Source: Hyparrhenia diplandra (taxonomy: Eukaryota; Streptophyta; Magnoliopsida; Poales; Poaceae). From it: 64,000 bases of DNA. This document shows, piece after piece, positions 22,293 through 34,152 of this stretch. Position numbers and translations under genes: made by a program. The notes beneath the pieces were generated by a model. The model was not told where the DNA came from. It ran no database searches and saw only the letters and a list, made by a program, of their open reading frames with translations. Every line of letters begins with the position of its first letter. The first letter of the stretch is position 1. The stretch covers positions 62,001-126,000 of the forward strand of contig JADLZK010012208.1 in assembly GCA_015847255.1 (NCBI GenBank). The letters are read 5' to 3'.

Positions 22293-24734
22293 TTACAGTT
22301 TCAGCCCAGAATGAATGGCAACTACACCACCCACGAGGTTCTCATATTCCACCCTCTGGAATCCGGCTTCCTGAATCATCTGAGCAAACTTTTCCTGCAA
22401 AGGTACAAGTCTGGTCAGCATGTAGTCAATCACTCATCTTCTAGCTTAACATCTATCCCAGCAAAAACACTATACCTGTTTTGCAAGGTACTAATTAATC
22501 TTGAATAAACCAAAAGATGGTCCGAGTAGAAAAATGACAAAAAGAATGTAATCATATGTTCATGTTTCTCGATAACAAACAAAAGTGCTAATTCACAGCA
22601 CCCTTACCTGATTTGGAAACCGACGAATGCTCTCAACCAAGTACTGATACGATTGGCGATCACCAGCAACCAGCTCTCCAACAGTCGGAATCACAGAAAA
22701 TGAGTAAACATCATAGCTGAACAAAAAAGGCAGCAAATTTGAAAGAGAACAAAAAAAAATATATTGCAGGACATAACACTTGTTCTACTTTCTTCCACTG
22801 CCGATGAAAGAAAAGAAAAGCTCACACTGTTCATACAGGGCCCTAGGCAAGGGCAACATTAGCATTTTTTTTTCAAGGAACAAAAGAACTACATCAAAGC
22901 AACCCTTTTCCATTGACATTAATATAGACAGGAAAAAAACGATCAGTTTCGGAAGCCCTTGAACAATGTTTAGCATAGGCAGGTGGCAATTTGTCAACTT
23001 GGTTGGCACGGATTGCAACTTTTTGGAAATTAACTGTGAGATAGATGAAAACATTATAGCCCATATCTTTTGTTGTTTAACTTTATCTTTTGTATCTTGC
23101 ATGAAGATTGAAGAAGAATATTAAAGGCATGATTGACGAAACCTACATCTCTTTAAAAACAGGGACATCCACATGGCTCAACTCCAAGCATAGGAACCTG
23201 CCCCCTCGCTTTAGAACCCTGAAACAAGACAATTGATGTGGCAGCAATAAGATTTTCGGACCATCAACTAGCAAAAAGAATTGAAATGTGCCAATTGATG
23301 TAACAGTATTGAAATTTCAGATCCATCAACTAAGCAAACTTGGTAGAACATGAAAAGCTTAATCCATGATACTGTACATGACGACGAAAAACTGAATCCA
23401 AGGATGCTCATGAAGAATAAAGCAAATATTGAAGTTGAAACAGTAGGGACATCCAGCTCAGGACATACTTGAAACATGAACAATAATAGTTGCTAGGTTT
23501 CTAAATTAGCCAACCTGTAAGCTTCTGATAGAGCTTTCTCAATGTGTGTCACATTTCTGATCCCAAATGCGATAGTGTAACCATCCATAGATCCATCCTC
23601 AAAACTCAGAGCTTCTGCATCTCCTTGTATCCAGCTAAGACAATGTTCTTCGCTATACCCTGAAAATAAAAATTCAACTGTTGAACAACATAACCCACAC
23701 TTGAGGTAGAGACGACAAAATATATACAACGTTGATGCTTGAGACCTCTTTCTGCAGCACGCTTCTTCCCAACATTTAGCATATTTGGATTAATGTCACA
23801 GACATAAATGTGGGTTTCTTCTTCGGTTTCAGTAAGAGTACCCTGCATAGCTCTGTGACCCACACTCTTAATTCTTTCCAGTACACGAAAAGCAACATCA
23901 CCTGAAGTCATAAAAATGGCATCATCAGTCATTGAATTTTTTTCCTACTACAAATTTCTGCCAGTAACAACTCCTGGCAATATAACCTTTCAACAGAGCA
24001 GAAAACAAGAAGCATAAACAAGACACATGGTAGGAACTGAAAGGACCATGGTAGCTCTGATTAACATCTGTAAGAAAATAATGCTGGCCTCGCCGAAGGA
24101 CTAACTACCAATATTACTGACTAATAATATAGATGGACTAAATGAAAGATTATTAACATGGAATTAACAATTTTTATGTTACTGGTAAAGTTTGTATCTG
24201 TTACTTCCATCGTGCAGCTGAAAGCAATGAGGGAAGGGGATGGATGTGCATTACCTGTTCCACCAGCCACATCGAGATGCTTCATCCCCGGAAAGGGATT
24301 CAGCTTGGAAATAAGCCTGAAAGAAAATAAACAGAGTTTGAGTGATAAAGGGAGTTGGTTGGATTGTGAAGAATAAAAGAAACGGAAAGGTTAAGCAGCA
24401 GCAAAACCTGTCCTTCCACAGCCTATGCAGGCCGACGCTCATGAGATCGTTCATGAGGTCATAGCTGGAAGCCACGCTGCTGAAAACGTTGCCAACCAAT
24501 TTGCTCTTTTCCTCTTCGCGCACCTGCTTATACCCTGAAAAACTACGAGATTTTAGGATCTATCTATATAATATAAGCGGGAAGGAACAATTGATACGAG
24601 CAATGTGTACCGAAGCTGGTGGCGTGGGAGTGGAGGAAGGCTGCCGCCGTCGGGATGCTTGGGGCCTGAGCCTGAGAGGGAAGGAGTAGGCGCCGTTGGA
24701 GGCTCCAAGTCGCTAGCCTCCTTGCGGCCTGCAT
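22293..24734 (-). CDS. COQ5: COQ5: 2-methoxy-6-polyprenyl-1,4-benzoquinol methylase, mitochondrial
   Basis: This enzyme is the SAM-dependent C-methyltransferase of ubiquinone synthesis. Eight exons: 24734-24611, 24534-24408, 24316-24255, 23901-23746, 23659-23515, 23218-23147, 22716-22608, 22394-22293. All introns are GT-AG, and the exons sum to 897 bp (298 residues plus stop), close to the family length. The start MQAARRLATW gives an Arg-rich, acid-poor N-terminus suited to mitochondrial import. The UbiE signature YDLMNDLMSVGLHRLWK is in exon 2. The SAM-binding motif HLDVAGGTGD spans exons 3-4, and CDINPNML is in exon 4. The central GDAEALSFEDGSMDGYTIAFG is split over exon 5, and the C-terminus GGVVAIHSGLKL is conserved. 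An upstream in-frame Met at 24881 exists, but the internal start gives the better transit peptide. The gene appears intact. Confidence 0.95.
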
Positions 24735-24989
24735 CAGGGGCGGATCTAGTAATGGGACCTGGTGGGCGCTCTTCGCCGGAGAAGAGATCGTCGAGGACCG
24801 AGGCACCGGGCGTAGGGCGGCGGCAGCGGTAGACCACCCTGTCGTCGCAGACAGAGAGGGAGAGAGAGGGAGCGAGCGCAAGCTGTGTGAAGGTGACGGA
24901 TGCAGCGGCGGCGGCGGCGGCTAGCTGAACGGAGGAACGCGAGGAAGGAGACAGGAACGAGGACGGTTGGTCTCGAGATGGATATGTTT

Positions 24990-25250
24990 TCAGTTTGCTA
25001 CCCCATCTTTTTCCAAATTGTGTGTATATTTTTTTCTATAAATTTGTTATTAGACACACATTATAAAAGTTTACTCCCATCTTTTCAAATCATAAGACAT
25101 TTTCATAGTTTACTCCCACCTTTTCAAATCATAAGACATTTTCATTTTTCTAGATACATAAATTTTGTTATACTTAAATATAATACACTATCCATATAAA
25201 ATAAAATCAAGTAAAATCAAGTAGAAAAGTTATTGAGACAACTTACAATT
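24990..25250. repeat. Stowaway-like fragment with internal duplication
   Basis: TTACTCCC..TTTTCAAATCATAAGACATTTTCAT occurs at about 25070 and again at 25106 (36-bp period). It resembles the end of a Stowaway MITE, but no paired right end was found. It lies just upstream of COQ5. Confidence 0.5.
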
Positions 25251-25329
25251 TTTTTTAACGCAGCAGGCAAGCCCGGCATATCTTAATAAAAAAGAAGTAT
25301 AGAATTACATGCGCAAGTGGCGCAAACAA

Positions 25330-26455
25330 CTTCCCCGGTTGACAGATTGTCAAAACCGGGCGAGGAGATATGGGCTCAAGCAAGCACCTCATGTGTGGCA
25401 TGCACGTCGAGTCGAAACTGCAGAGGCTTGGATGTGTACCATCAAAGGCCGATACATCCTTGTTCTTCTACGAGTCCGACAAGTATATTATCTATATGTT
25501 AGTTTATGTGGATGACATAATAGTTGTCGGGTTCTTCACGAGGAGGCGATGTCTTCCTTGCTTCGTGATCTTGAGAAAGACTTTGCAATCAAAGATCTTA
25601 GTGTGTTGCACTACTTTCTAGGCATTGAGGTAAAGAGAGGTCATGATGAACTTCTTCTTACTCAAGAAAGGTATGCAATTGATCCGCTACAAAGAGTAAA
25701 TATGAGCAAGTGTAATTCAGTGACTACACCTCGACCGTGTCCAAAAGTTGTCCATCACCGGTGGACACCCGTTGGGATCGAAGACTCGTGAGATACGAAG
25801 CATAGTTGGTGCTCTACAATATTTGACATTAACCCGCCTGAGATCTTTCTTTTTTGATTAATAAGGTGTGTCATTTTTTACACTCTCCAACTATAGTGCA
25901 TTGGGAAGCTGTCAAAGCGTATCCCGAGGTTTGTGAAAGGAACACTAAGCCTAGGGTTTGCGCATTGGTAAATCCAAGACAACTATGGTTAGTGCCTTCT
26001 CTGACGCTGATTGGGCGGGCTGCCCGGGATGACAGACGGTCCACCGATTGGGTTTGTTGTTTATCTAGGAGCAAATTTGATCTCATGGTGTGCAAGAAAA
26101 CACGCTACTATGTCCCGTTCAAGCACAGAAGTTGAATACAAGTCAATGGCAAATGCTACCGAGAGGTTATGTGGGTAAGAAAGTTGCTCGATGAACTCGG
26201 TGTTCCTCATCCAATGGCTTCACAGTTATGGTGTGATAACTTAGGAGCTACTTATTTGTCAAGACCAAATCTAGTTTTTCATGCTAGAACTAAGCATATC
26301 GAGATTGACTATCATTTTGTGACAGAACAGGTGGCAGCCAAGCAACTCAAGATCCAATTCATCAGTACTAATGATCGGATTGCGTGGGACGGCTTCACCA
26401 AGGCATTGCTAGTTCATAAGTTGAAAGTGTTTAGAACCAATCTCAACCTTACGTA
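25330..26455 (+). pseudogene. Ty1/copia RT-RNase H remnant
   Basis: A reverse transcriptase block is seen in alternate frames: YGLKQAPHVWHAR (25365), then the catalytic-site region MLVYVDDIIV (25498), then DLEKDFAIKDLSVLHYFLG (25560-25625). RNase H follows: a frame at about 26075-26130 with KHATMSRSSTEVEYKSMANA, then VPHPMASQLWCDNLGA (26200) and ARTKHIEIDYHFVTEQV (26285). Several frameshifts and a stop separate the blocks. Integrase and gag are absent, so only the 3' part of pol remains. Confidence 0.9.
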
Positions 26456-26476
26456 AACGTTGTGATTGAGAGAGAG

Positions 26477-26711
26477 TGTTAAAAAAGATGCAAGGCCAGG
26501 CTTCGTGTTATGGAATGTTTGTAACATGTGGTATAGATAGATATATTGCTGTTTAAGTCATAGAATAGATCCATTGTGATCTTGTAAATCTTTTTTTTTT
26601 TTGCTTATAAGACAAGATGATGTACATGTTTTGCTAGGGGCTTTTCCTAGCCTATTTAACACGAAGCCGTGAGCCTGGAACGACATCACGTTACCCTATT
26701 ATTTACCAACA
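26477..26711 (+). repeat. copia 3' LTR, 235 bp
   Basis: It runs from TGTTAAAAAAGATGC to ATTTACCAACA, with TG..CA ends and TGTT/AACA tips, about 20 bases after the RNase H stop. A purine-rich tract GAGAGAGAG lies just before it, as a polypurine tract should. No 5' LTR is present. Confidence 0.7.
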
Positions 26712-28137
26712 TCACTGCCGTGGTAGAGAATCCTTTTGAACCTCTGGATGACGTGGAGGGAAAACTTTGCTGAATTCCTATGCTGGCTCTGGTCCAGTTA
26801 TTTTGCTTTGGTACGGAGACAGGCAGTAGTGCAGACGTGCAGATGTTGTGCAGGTGCAGGTAGGAGGGCATGAATTGGGGAGAGCATCCTGAACCACACA
26901 ACTCACGACAGTAGACGCCGCCAAGCAACACGTGAGCCAGGCAACACGCAACGCCTATGGATCGGCAGCAGGTCACTGATTCCATGACAATGACGGTGTC
27001 GCGCACACGGTGCGCCAGGAGCTCCGCCCACCATCTTTTTGATGGAGATGTGGACTGGGATTGACGATAGCGTTACCGCTTGCTTCGGCCGGCCGGCGTG
27101 GTTTAGCAGCCCTGCCAGTAGTAATTGTCACCTTTGCTGACCAAATTCCATGGCTCCTCCCTCCATCCGATTCTTCTGGTAGGCGAAGCAATCTAGGGAC
27201 TTTATACACTCTTTTGCAATCCCCCTTGCTATATTGTGACAGACACGGCACCCATATAGAGGTCAAAATCAAAGTCTCATGTGCGTCAAAAAAAATGAAA
27301 ATATAAGTATCGAAGTAGTTACTACTATTCATATGTCAATATTGTAATATTGGCTTCAAATGCGACGAAAGATTGGGGACAAATGCTTTGGGCAAGCAAA
27401 AGCATTGCTGTGAACCACACAAGATGCTCAGCCGGGTACAATTGATTCTTCAAGCTTTCATTTCAGCTGCCACCCTTTACTCTTTACTGAACAAAAATAC
27501 TTATTACCATGTGGTAGTTATGGAAGGCTAGGAACGTTAAACGATTTCAAAGAAAGATCTGGACTCCTTGAAATCACGAGGTCCCGGTTCTTGAAACAAT
27601 CTGCAGCAGCCACAGCAGAACCGGGACCTCGTAACAGGATGTACTACGTGACAGTGTACAGGAGATTATGGTTGAGAAGTCTTGTACGACACGGTTACCG
27701 CATTGCTAACGTGAGTCGTTAGATTAGAGAAGATACCGGGTTAATGAATGAATGAATTAAGTTTGATGTCAAGTGGTGCAGCAGAGCATCAGTGAGCTAA
27801 CATGTTGGGCCGCCACACAACACGATCACGATCGACTACCAGAGTTTGTGTCCAATCGGGACTCGTGCAAATCTTAGCGCGCATGGCTGCTGACGCACGG
27901 CATGACACGGCACCACGTCGGAGATTTTCAAACGGCCAATTACCGACGGGAAAAGGCCAAAAACCGTCAGGAACAGCGCGACAGAAAAAAAACATATAAC
28001 GCAGTTAACGATGTCAAGCAAATTTCATTTATTAACGCAGGTTACGATGGCCATTACCACATTGTATAATTTATGAATTGAAAAGTTAACTATCACGAGG
28101 AGATTCCAAAAGGAGAAATCATATTATAGGTTACATT
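26712..28137. other. intergenic with one strong hairpin
   Basis: No gene recognised. Open frames near 26686-27332 have no family features. The hairpin at 27576-27632 is listed separately. Confidence 0.5.
27576..27632. other. perfect 16-bp inverted repeat
   Basis: ACGAGGTCCCGGTTCT at 27576-27591 and its exact reverse complement at 27617-27632, with a 25-base loop. GC-rich in an AT-rich area. Confidence 0.85.
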
Positions 28138-28139
28138 AA

Positions 28140-28447
28140 GGGCTCGTTCGGTTCGAGCAGGAACGGCCTGTGTTCCGATGGGAATGAGATGGCCCGTTTT
28201 CAAATCTGGTCCGTCCTGGAAGCGTCGTTCGTTTTTCGCGGCCCAGATTGGAAACGGGCCCGATTTGGCCTCAATTCCCCCTTCCCGGCCTGGTTACGAT
28301 CCTCACTGGCACCCTCAGGTTTCATTCCTTGTGTGGGCGGACGAGAAATAGTTCGGTGTATGGTAGTAGTTGACCAAGATGGATTCACTCCTTCTGGGCC
28401 GGAAGGAATCAGCGTCGGATTGAATTCTAGACAACCGAACGAGGCCT
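28140..28447. mobile_element. Tourist/Harbinger-like MITE
   Basis: AGGGCTCGTTCGGTT at the left and AACCGAACGAGGCCT at the right are inverted repeats. TTA/TAA flanks both ends, the usual 3-bp target of PIF/Harbinger elements. Length about 308 bp. Confidence 0.8.
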
Positions 28448-29092
28448 AAGGAAACCGATAAGTTAGAGGGACAAAATGGGTACAATAGCATATAGTGAAA
28501 AGCTATGGCTAAAATCTAGTAGAGGTATTGGTTGGGCTGGGAAACAACCCCTCTTATATACTTTTTTAAAGACATTTCTACCTTCCTAATACAAAGATGC
28601 ACAATGCTTGAGCGAAAAAAAACCCTATAGTGATCAGGAGGTTTTTTTTTTTCCCAAAACTACGATTTGGAGGTTTTTAACATTTCAGGCAAAGGAGCTT
28701 TAAATCCTATAGCACAGTAGTACCTAGTACTAGTATAAATTTTGATCCACATTTGATTCTTAGGCTAGGCTCAGCCTATGCAGCCCCTGTTGTCCAATCT
28801 GTAAATTATGCTCCAAGGTGTTCATATGTTTCTCATGATCAACCGTGCCCTCTCAGTGAAGCACTGAACTTTGTTACCGTTCCTTTTGTAAGGGTTTTAG
28901 CAGTATTTTGCTTCTGCAGGCGCGGCGAGCAACCACTTTCAAAATTTGATAATTAATAATATATGCTTGTGTAAAAACAAATGGCAACCGTGGATAAGCA
29001 GTGGGCCCAGTTACAAAAAGGCTCCATGCCTGTACAAAATGGGAAGGAGGCATTTTCGATGTTGAATCGATGCACATTCGGACAGATCAAAC

Positions 29093-30885
29093 ATGGCTGT
29101 AGAATACCAAGTTGCACCCGTCACCCTCCTGCTCACGGTCCTCGTCGCCGCGCCGCTCGCCTACCTCCTCCTCGTCATCGTCTCCGGCGGCAGAAAGAAG
29201 CTCGCCAGTGCTGCTGCTCCCACGTCACGCCGCCACGACGAGCGGAGGCTGCCGCCGTCGCCATGGGGCCTCCCGCTGCTGGGCCACCTCCACCTCCTGG
29301 GCGCGCTGCCGCACCGCGCGCTGGCGTCCCTGGCGCGCGCGCACGGCCCGGTGCTGTTGCTCCGCCTGGGCCGCGTGCCTACCGTGGTCGTGTCCTCCGC
29401 GGCCGCTGCCGACGAGGTGATGCGGGCGCGCGACCTGGCGTTCGCGAGCCGGCCCCGGGTCTCCATGGCGGAGCGCCTCCTCTACGGCCGCGACGTCGCG
29501 TTCGCACCCTACGGCGAGTACTGGCGCCAGGCGCGCCGCGTGTGCGTCGTGCACCTCCTCAGCGCGCGCCGCGTCGGGTCCTTCCGCCGCGTCCGGGAGC
29601 AGGAGGCTGCTGAGCTGGTCGCCCGCGTCGCCACCCGGGCCAGCGTCCGCGGCGCCGCCATCGACCTCAGCGAGCTCCTCACTGAGTACGCCAACACCGT
29701 CGTGTCGCGCGCCGCGTTCGGCGACGAGAGCGCGCGCTGGCTGTTCGACGAGTTTGACTCCGGCCGTCGGCAGAGGAAGGTGTTCACCGACTTCCAGAAG
29801 CTCATCGGAACGCCACCGGTCGGGGAGCTCCTGCCGTGGCTGGGCTGGGTGGACGCCATAACCGGGCTGGAAGGGAAGATCAGGCGGACGTTCGAGGCGC
29901 TCGACGTGCTACTCGACAAGGTGATTGATGACCACCGCCGGAGGCCTCGTGGCGGGGATAACGACGACGATCGCAGGGACTTGGTGGACGTGTTGCTGGA
30001 CGTCCACAAGAACGACAAAGAGCACGGCATCCAACTGGAGACCAACGAAATCAAGGCCATCATCTTGGTAAATATATATGCATGAATTAATCCATAAATT
30101 ATTCGTGGTTGCTCATACAGGATTCAGTTTTATATCAAATCTTTTTTTTTTTTTTTTCGTGTATCATGCCATGCACGGTCGTCGTCATCACTTGGCAGGA
30201 CATGTTCGCGGCAGGCACGGACACGACAAGCACGGTGATGGAATGGGCCATGGCGGAGCTCGTCACCCACCCGCACGCCATGCGGAGAGCCCAAGACGAG
30301 GTCCGCGCAGCGGCGGGCGGCTCCACCGGCGTCAACGAGGACCACGTTGCGCAGCTGGACTACCTCAAAGCCGTGGTGAAGGAGACGCTCCGTCTGCACA
30401 CTCCGGTGCCGCTGCTGGTGCCCCGGGAGCCGCCGGCGGACGCCGAGATCCTGGGGTACCACGTCCCGGCGCGCACGCGCGTGTTGATCAACGCCTGGGC
30501 CATCGGCCGGGATCCCGCGACGTGGGAACGTGCCGAGGAGTTCGTTCCTGAGAGGTTCTTGGGTGCCGGCGCCGCCGCTGCCATCGACTTCAGGGGGCAA
30601 CACTTCCAGCTGCTGCCGTTCGGCGCCGGCAGGAGGATGTGCCCCGGGATCGGGTTCGCAGAGGCAAGCGCCGAGATGGCACTGGCGAGCTTGCTGTATA
30701 ATTTTGACTGGGAGGCCGCCGGCGGGGAGGGGAGCCGTGAAGGGACGCAGACGCCGTCGTTGGACATGACCGAGATGAACGGGTTAACCGTGCATATCAA
30801 GTCCGGTCTACCGCTTCTAGCTAAGCCATGGATCCCTTTAAAACTGCTGTCATTATCACCACTGGTGCATGCTTTTTGCACCTGA
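29093..30885 (+). CDS. cytochrome P450, CYP71-type, complete
   Basis: Two exons, 29093-30067 and 30199-30885, with a GT-AG intron in phase 0; 553 residues. The N-terminal anchor (residues 9-31, LLLTVLVAAPLAYLLLVIV) is followed by the Pro-rich hinge LPPSPWGLPLLGHLH. Helix C is WRQARR. Exon 2 opens with the I-helix oxygen-binding motif AGTDTT. Then come KETLRLH (ExxR), PERF and the heme-binding loop PFGAGRRMCPG. It is an ER-bound monooxygenase using NADPH-P450 reductase, of the CYP71 clan by motif. The substrate cannot be told; defence or specialised metabolism is usual for the clan. The C-terminus runs 14 residues beyond the PW-[IV]-P end of its paralogue at 50338-52041 because that stop is absent. 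The start was chosen because the paralogue aligns from the same place. Confidence 0.93.
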
Positions 30886-31300
30886 ATTCGTTTTTCAACT
30901 GTATGTTTTATTTGTGTGTAATGACTCTAGTAGTTGTTAGTATGTTCCGAGTAGCTGCTACTTGCTAGTATCATATACTAGTGTACAGCAGTATTTATGG
31001 TTAGTTTACTGGTTCTTTTTAAAAAAGTATTTGCTAGTTCAGTATCTTTCAGTATGTTTTTGTTTCTGGTCATGGTTTCATGAGTTGTATGTAATTTTGA
31101 GTTCAAAGTTGGAATACTACTGAATGAAAAATGATACTTATTGGCCACCATATGCACTCTCTCTGGCTGTCCATCCACACCAGTGTTCTTTCATGCTTGG
31201 CCAATCAAACTAAGTGACATGTTTTTGGTGTCAACGTACACAGGCTTTCATCAGTCCAGGCCTCGATCTCACTGAAGGCGAGTACAACAGATACATGTTC
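30886..31300 (+). other. 3' flank of the P450 gene
   Basis: AT-rich, no further coding. Probably 3' UTR and spacer. A LINE tail follows at 31315. Confidence 0.4.
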
Positions 31301-31314
31301 AGGTGCCGATTCTT

Positions 31315-31405
31315 TTTTTTTTTTTTTTCGAGACCGCGCCGTTGCGCGTATTTCATTAAGCAGGGAAAAAGAGAAAACAAACAAGTCCGGACACGGTAAC
31401 CTCGT
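31315..31405 (-). mobile_element. 5'-truncated LINE tail, 91 bp, with 14-bp target duplication
   Basis: The plus strand shows a T-run followed by CGAGACCGCGCCG and TATTTCATTAAGC, the reverse of an L1 3' end with poly-A. The direct repeat AGGTGCCGATTCTT flanks it at 31301-31314 and 31406-31419. Confidence 0.8.
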
Positions 31406-31673
31406 AGGTGCCGATTCTTGTGACACCAATTTACCTGACCCAATTAAACCGTGTTTTTGTAGATGGAAGAGACCTAAACCGTGTAGATGAAGCAATCCTA
31501 GTACGTCCTTGTCAGGGACTCTATAACCTTATGCAACCCCCCTATATATATATGACGAGAGACACGTACGGCGTCACCGAGGAGAAAATCAGATCGATTC
31601 GAAAAAAGGTGTTTTCATATTTGTACTCGCTTCTGTTCCGGCAGCCTTCCGATCCACAGGCAGGCAGGCAGAG

Positions 31674-33447
31674 ATGGCGTTTCGGCGGCATTTGAAAGAG
31701 ATGTTTTCGCCCCCGCATCGCGGGCTGATGGCTCGCTCCGCTATCCTCTGGGGGCTGGGCGACATCGCCGCCCAGGCCGTCACCCACTACTCCACCCAGC
31801 AGGTACTCCCATCCGCCGCCACCCAAACGCTATTTTTTTTTTTCTCTACTCCCATATACTCCCGGTATTTTCGGTTCTAGGGTAATGGGAGAGGGAGTGA
31901 TGGATTAGTAAACCCCCTCTGAAACCTAAACCTTTGATGTCACTGCTGAGGTGGTAGGTTTGCATGTCGAGATAACTCCTGGAGGTTCTCTACATAGCTG
32001 TAGTAGATGGTAGAGTATCTGGTAATAATATGGGTTCGATTATTGGTCAGAAGTCAGAACTCTAATTTAAGTACTTTGATTGCCAAGAATTATTGTTGCC
32101 CTTTGATTTCTAGGACGTTGCTAGGGGTTTCAATGCAATTTTTTGGGCGTGATAAAAATAAATTTGTGTGGTGCGGGGGTACATGTTTGCAAGTGTTCTG
32201 TGTTGAAGTATATTTATACTCCCTACGTTTCAAATTATAGTTCACTTTGGCTTCTCTAAATCTATTTCTTTTACTATGTATCTAGACATAGTGTATAACT
32301 AGGTCCATAGCAAAATCAATGTATCTAGAAAAAGCAAAGTGAACTATAATTTGAAACGGAAGGAATATAATTTAACTTCCTTGTTTAAACTTGTATTATC
32401 CCAACTATATTCATTCTTCAATGTCTCTTTTATCTATTCAGCAAAATTCTGTTTCCATTTCAGGAAAAAGATGAGGAGTCCATTTCTTTCAGGAAAAAAG
32501 ATAAGGAGTTCAAAATCAATTGGCTTAGAGTGTGGATCGCAGGTGTCTTTGGAGCTTCGTCTTGTATTGGACCAGCTGCATATTACCAGTTAGTTTCCTT
32601 GTATCTGAGGGTGTTATGTTTACTTTTGCTATTGTTTAGTAACAGAAAGTATTTAATAATAATAAAGGTGAAGGGTCAAGTGATAGGTGTATTTTGTAGA
32701 CCCCATCACACACTGATGTTTTCAATTTTAGCTACCCATTATAAAAAAATCGTAGACATCTGGAAAACATGTGAATTCGTATTATTAAATTAAATGTAAA
32801 GATAGTTTTCTAGCTCTCACAGGCCTTGGCCCTTGCTGAGATTTGGACTCTTACTTTTTTTTTACTGGTGGAATTGGGTGGGACAATGCAAACTTTGTTG
32901 TGAGAAATTTCATTAAGAGGAAGTAGAGTTGTTAGTGTTCTTGAGATTACCACGCCAAACACAACAACCAAAATTAACCAAAATTTTAGGACTAGGAAAT
33001 TCTAGTGTCTGCATTCTGTTCTTATCACTGTAATAACAAGGGCCTGTCAATTGTAGGAGTACTAAGAGGCTGCGGAGCTCCACTCCTACAGCTGAGGTTG
33101 TTATGTCAACAGCTTTGGACGGTCTCTTTGGAACTCTAAATCTTGCCATGTTCTTCCCGCTCATGAGTGCGGGGCAAGGAAGGGCGCTTACCAAGGAAGA
33201 CATGAAGAGGGGTTTCAAATCTGATGCTCTGGTGCTGGGCGGAGCTGTGCTGCCAGCCACGATATTCATAAACTGGCGCTACGTCCCCGTGCCATACCAG
33301 CTTCACTGTGCTAGCTTGTTTGCCCTGGTAGGCAGCTGTTACCTCTCAAGGATTCAGCTTGAGCAGCACAAGAATGACGCAGGCAGGCAGCGGATCCGGA
33401 AGAGGGAAGGAGTAAGGTTTGATCGAACATCTGTAAGATCTGATTGA
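31674..33447 (+). CDS. Mpv17/PMP22 family membrane protein
   Basis: Three exons, 31674-31802, 32464-32588 and 33057-33447, with GT-AG introns; 645 bp (214 residues). It opens with MAFRRHLKEMFSPPHRGLMARSAILWGLGDIAAQ, the N-terminal repeat of the family (spaced Pro/Arg, then a hydrophobic helix with Gly-Asp). Exon 2 carries GVFGASSCIGPAAYY and exon 3 carries ALDGLFGTLNLAMFF. The signature end of the Mpv17_PMP22 domain, INWRYVPVPYQLH followed by YLSRIQ, is present. Members are small multispanning proteins of peroxisome, mitochondrial inner or plastid membranes, thought to form channels. The acidic/basic exon 2 start (EKDEESISFRKKDKE) gives no clear targeting signal. Intron 1 holds a Stowaway MITE. 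A broken tandem copy lies at 38509-40453. Confidence 0.88.
32219..32365. mobile_element. Stowaway MITE in Mpv17 intron 1
   Basis: CTCCCTACGTTTCAAATTAT at the left and ATAATTTGAAACGGAAGGAA at the right are inverted. TA duplications are at 32217-32218 and 32366-32367. The paralogous intron at about 38885 lacks it. Confidence 0.85.
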
Positions 33448-33993
33448 TCCACAAAGAAAAGGGGAAAAAAAAAAAGACAAGTCTTATTGCAGCAACTATT
33501 TAGGGATTTGGGTTGGCAGCAAAACTAATTAACTGAACATCAGATCGTTGTAAAGAATCGACCTTTGATGAATTGCTGAAATGCTGATGTGTGCGATTGA
33601 GTCCACGCGCATAATGATGAGTTTCGTGTCTTTGTGGTTGTGTGAAAATGCAGTCCATCATCAGTCTCTCTCTGGTTGTGGCACAAGCATTATTTATTGT
33701 CTAAATTAAGTTCCATTTCAATTTTGAACCTACTGTGTTAATTTCAGTCATATGAGCAGTTGGACTCAATCTGAACACATTTTGCATCACACGTAAATGA
33801 TGGCAGATGCCAGTTAAATGTCAGATCAAAATCTGGGTGCAGATTTGTTGTTTGGTCGTTGGAGTTTTTATCAGAGGATTAGAAAACCGTGCAGTGTGTT
33901 GGTTTTTTGTTTCCACACTCGATATATTCTGAGCTCTGCATGACATCGGTTGTTTTTGCATGAGCCAACAACCGAGTGGCAGGTTGTTTTTGC
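33448..33993 (+). other. 3' flank of Mpv17 copy 1
   Basis: It contains one copy of the ATGAGTTTCGTGTCTTTGTG unit that is expanded at 44919-45107 behind copy 2. 33715-33840 also matches 38222-38350 in front of copy 2, as expected at a tandem-duplication junction. Confidence 0.6.
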
Positions 33994-34152
33994 ATGAACG
34001 GGTATTTATTTGATTATTCAGCTGATAAGTGTGATCCAATACATTACCCAGGAAAACTAGTAAAGATGATGCGTGACAAATATATACAAGAACAGTATAT
34101 TTGCTTTATATACTGCACAATGCAAACCTGTCGCTGTAGACTCTCCATGCAT
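33994..34152 (+). repeat. 159-bp direct repeat, copy A
   Basis: TGAACGGGTATTTATTTGAT through CTCTCCATGCAT. Nearly identical to 35872-36030 (two or three differences). Confidence 0.9.
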
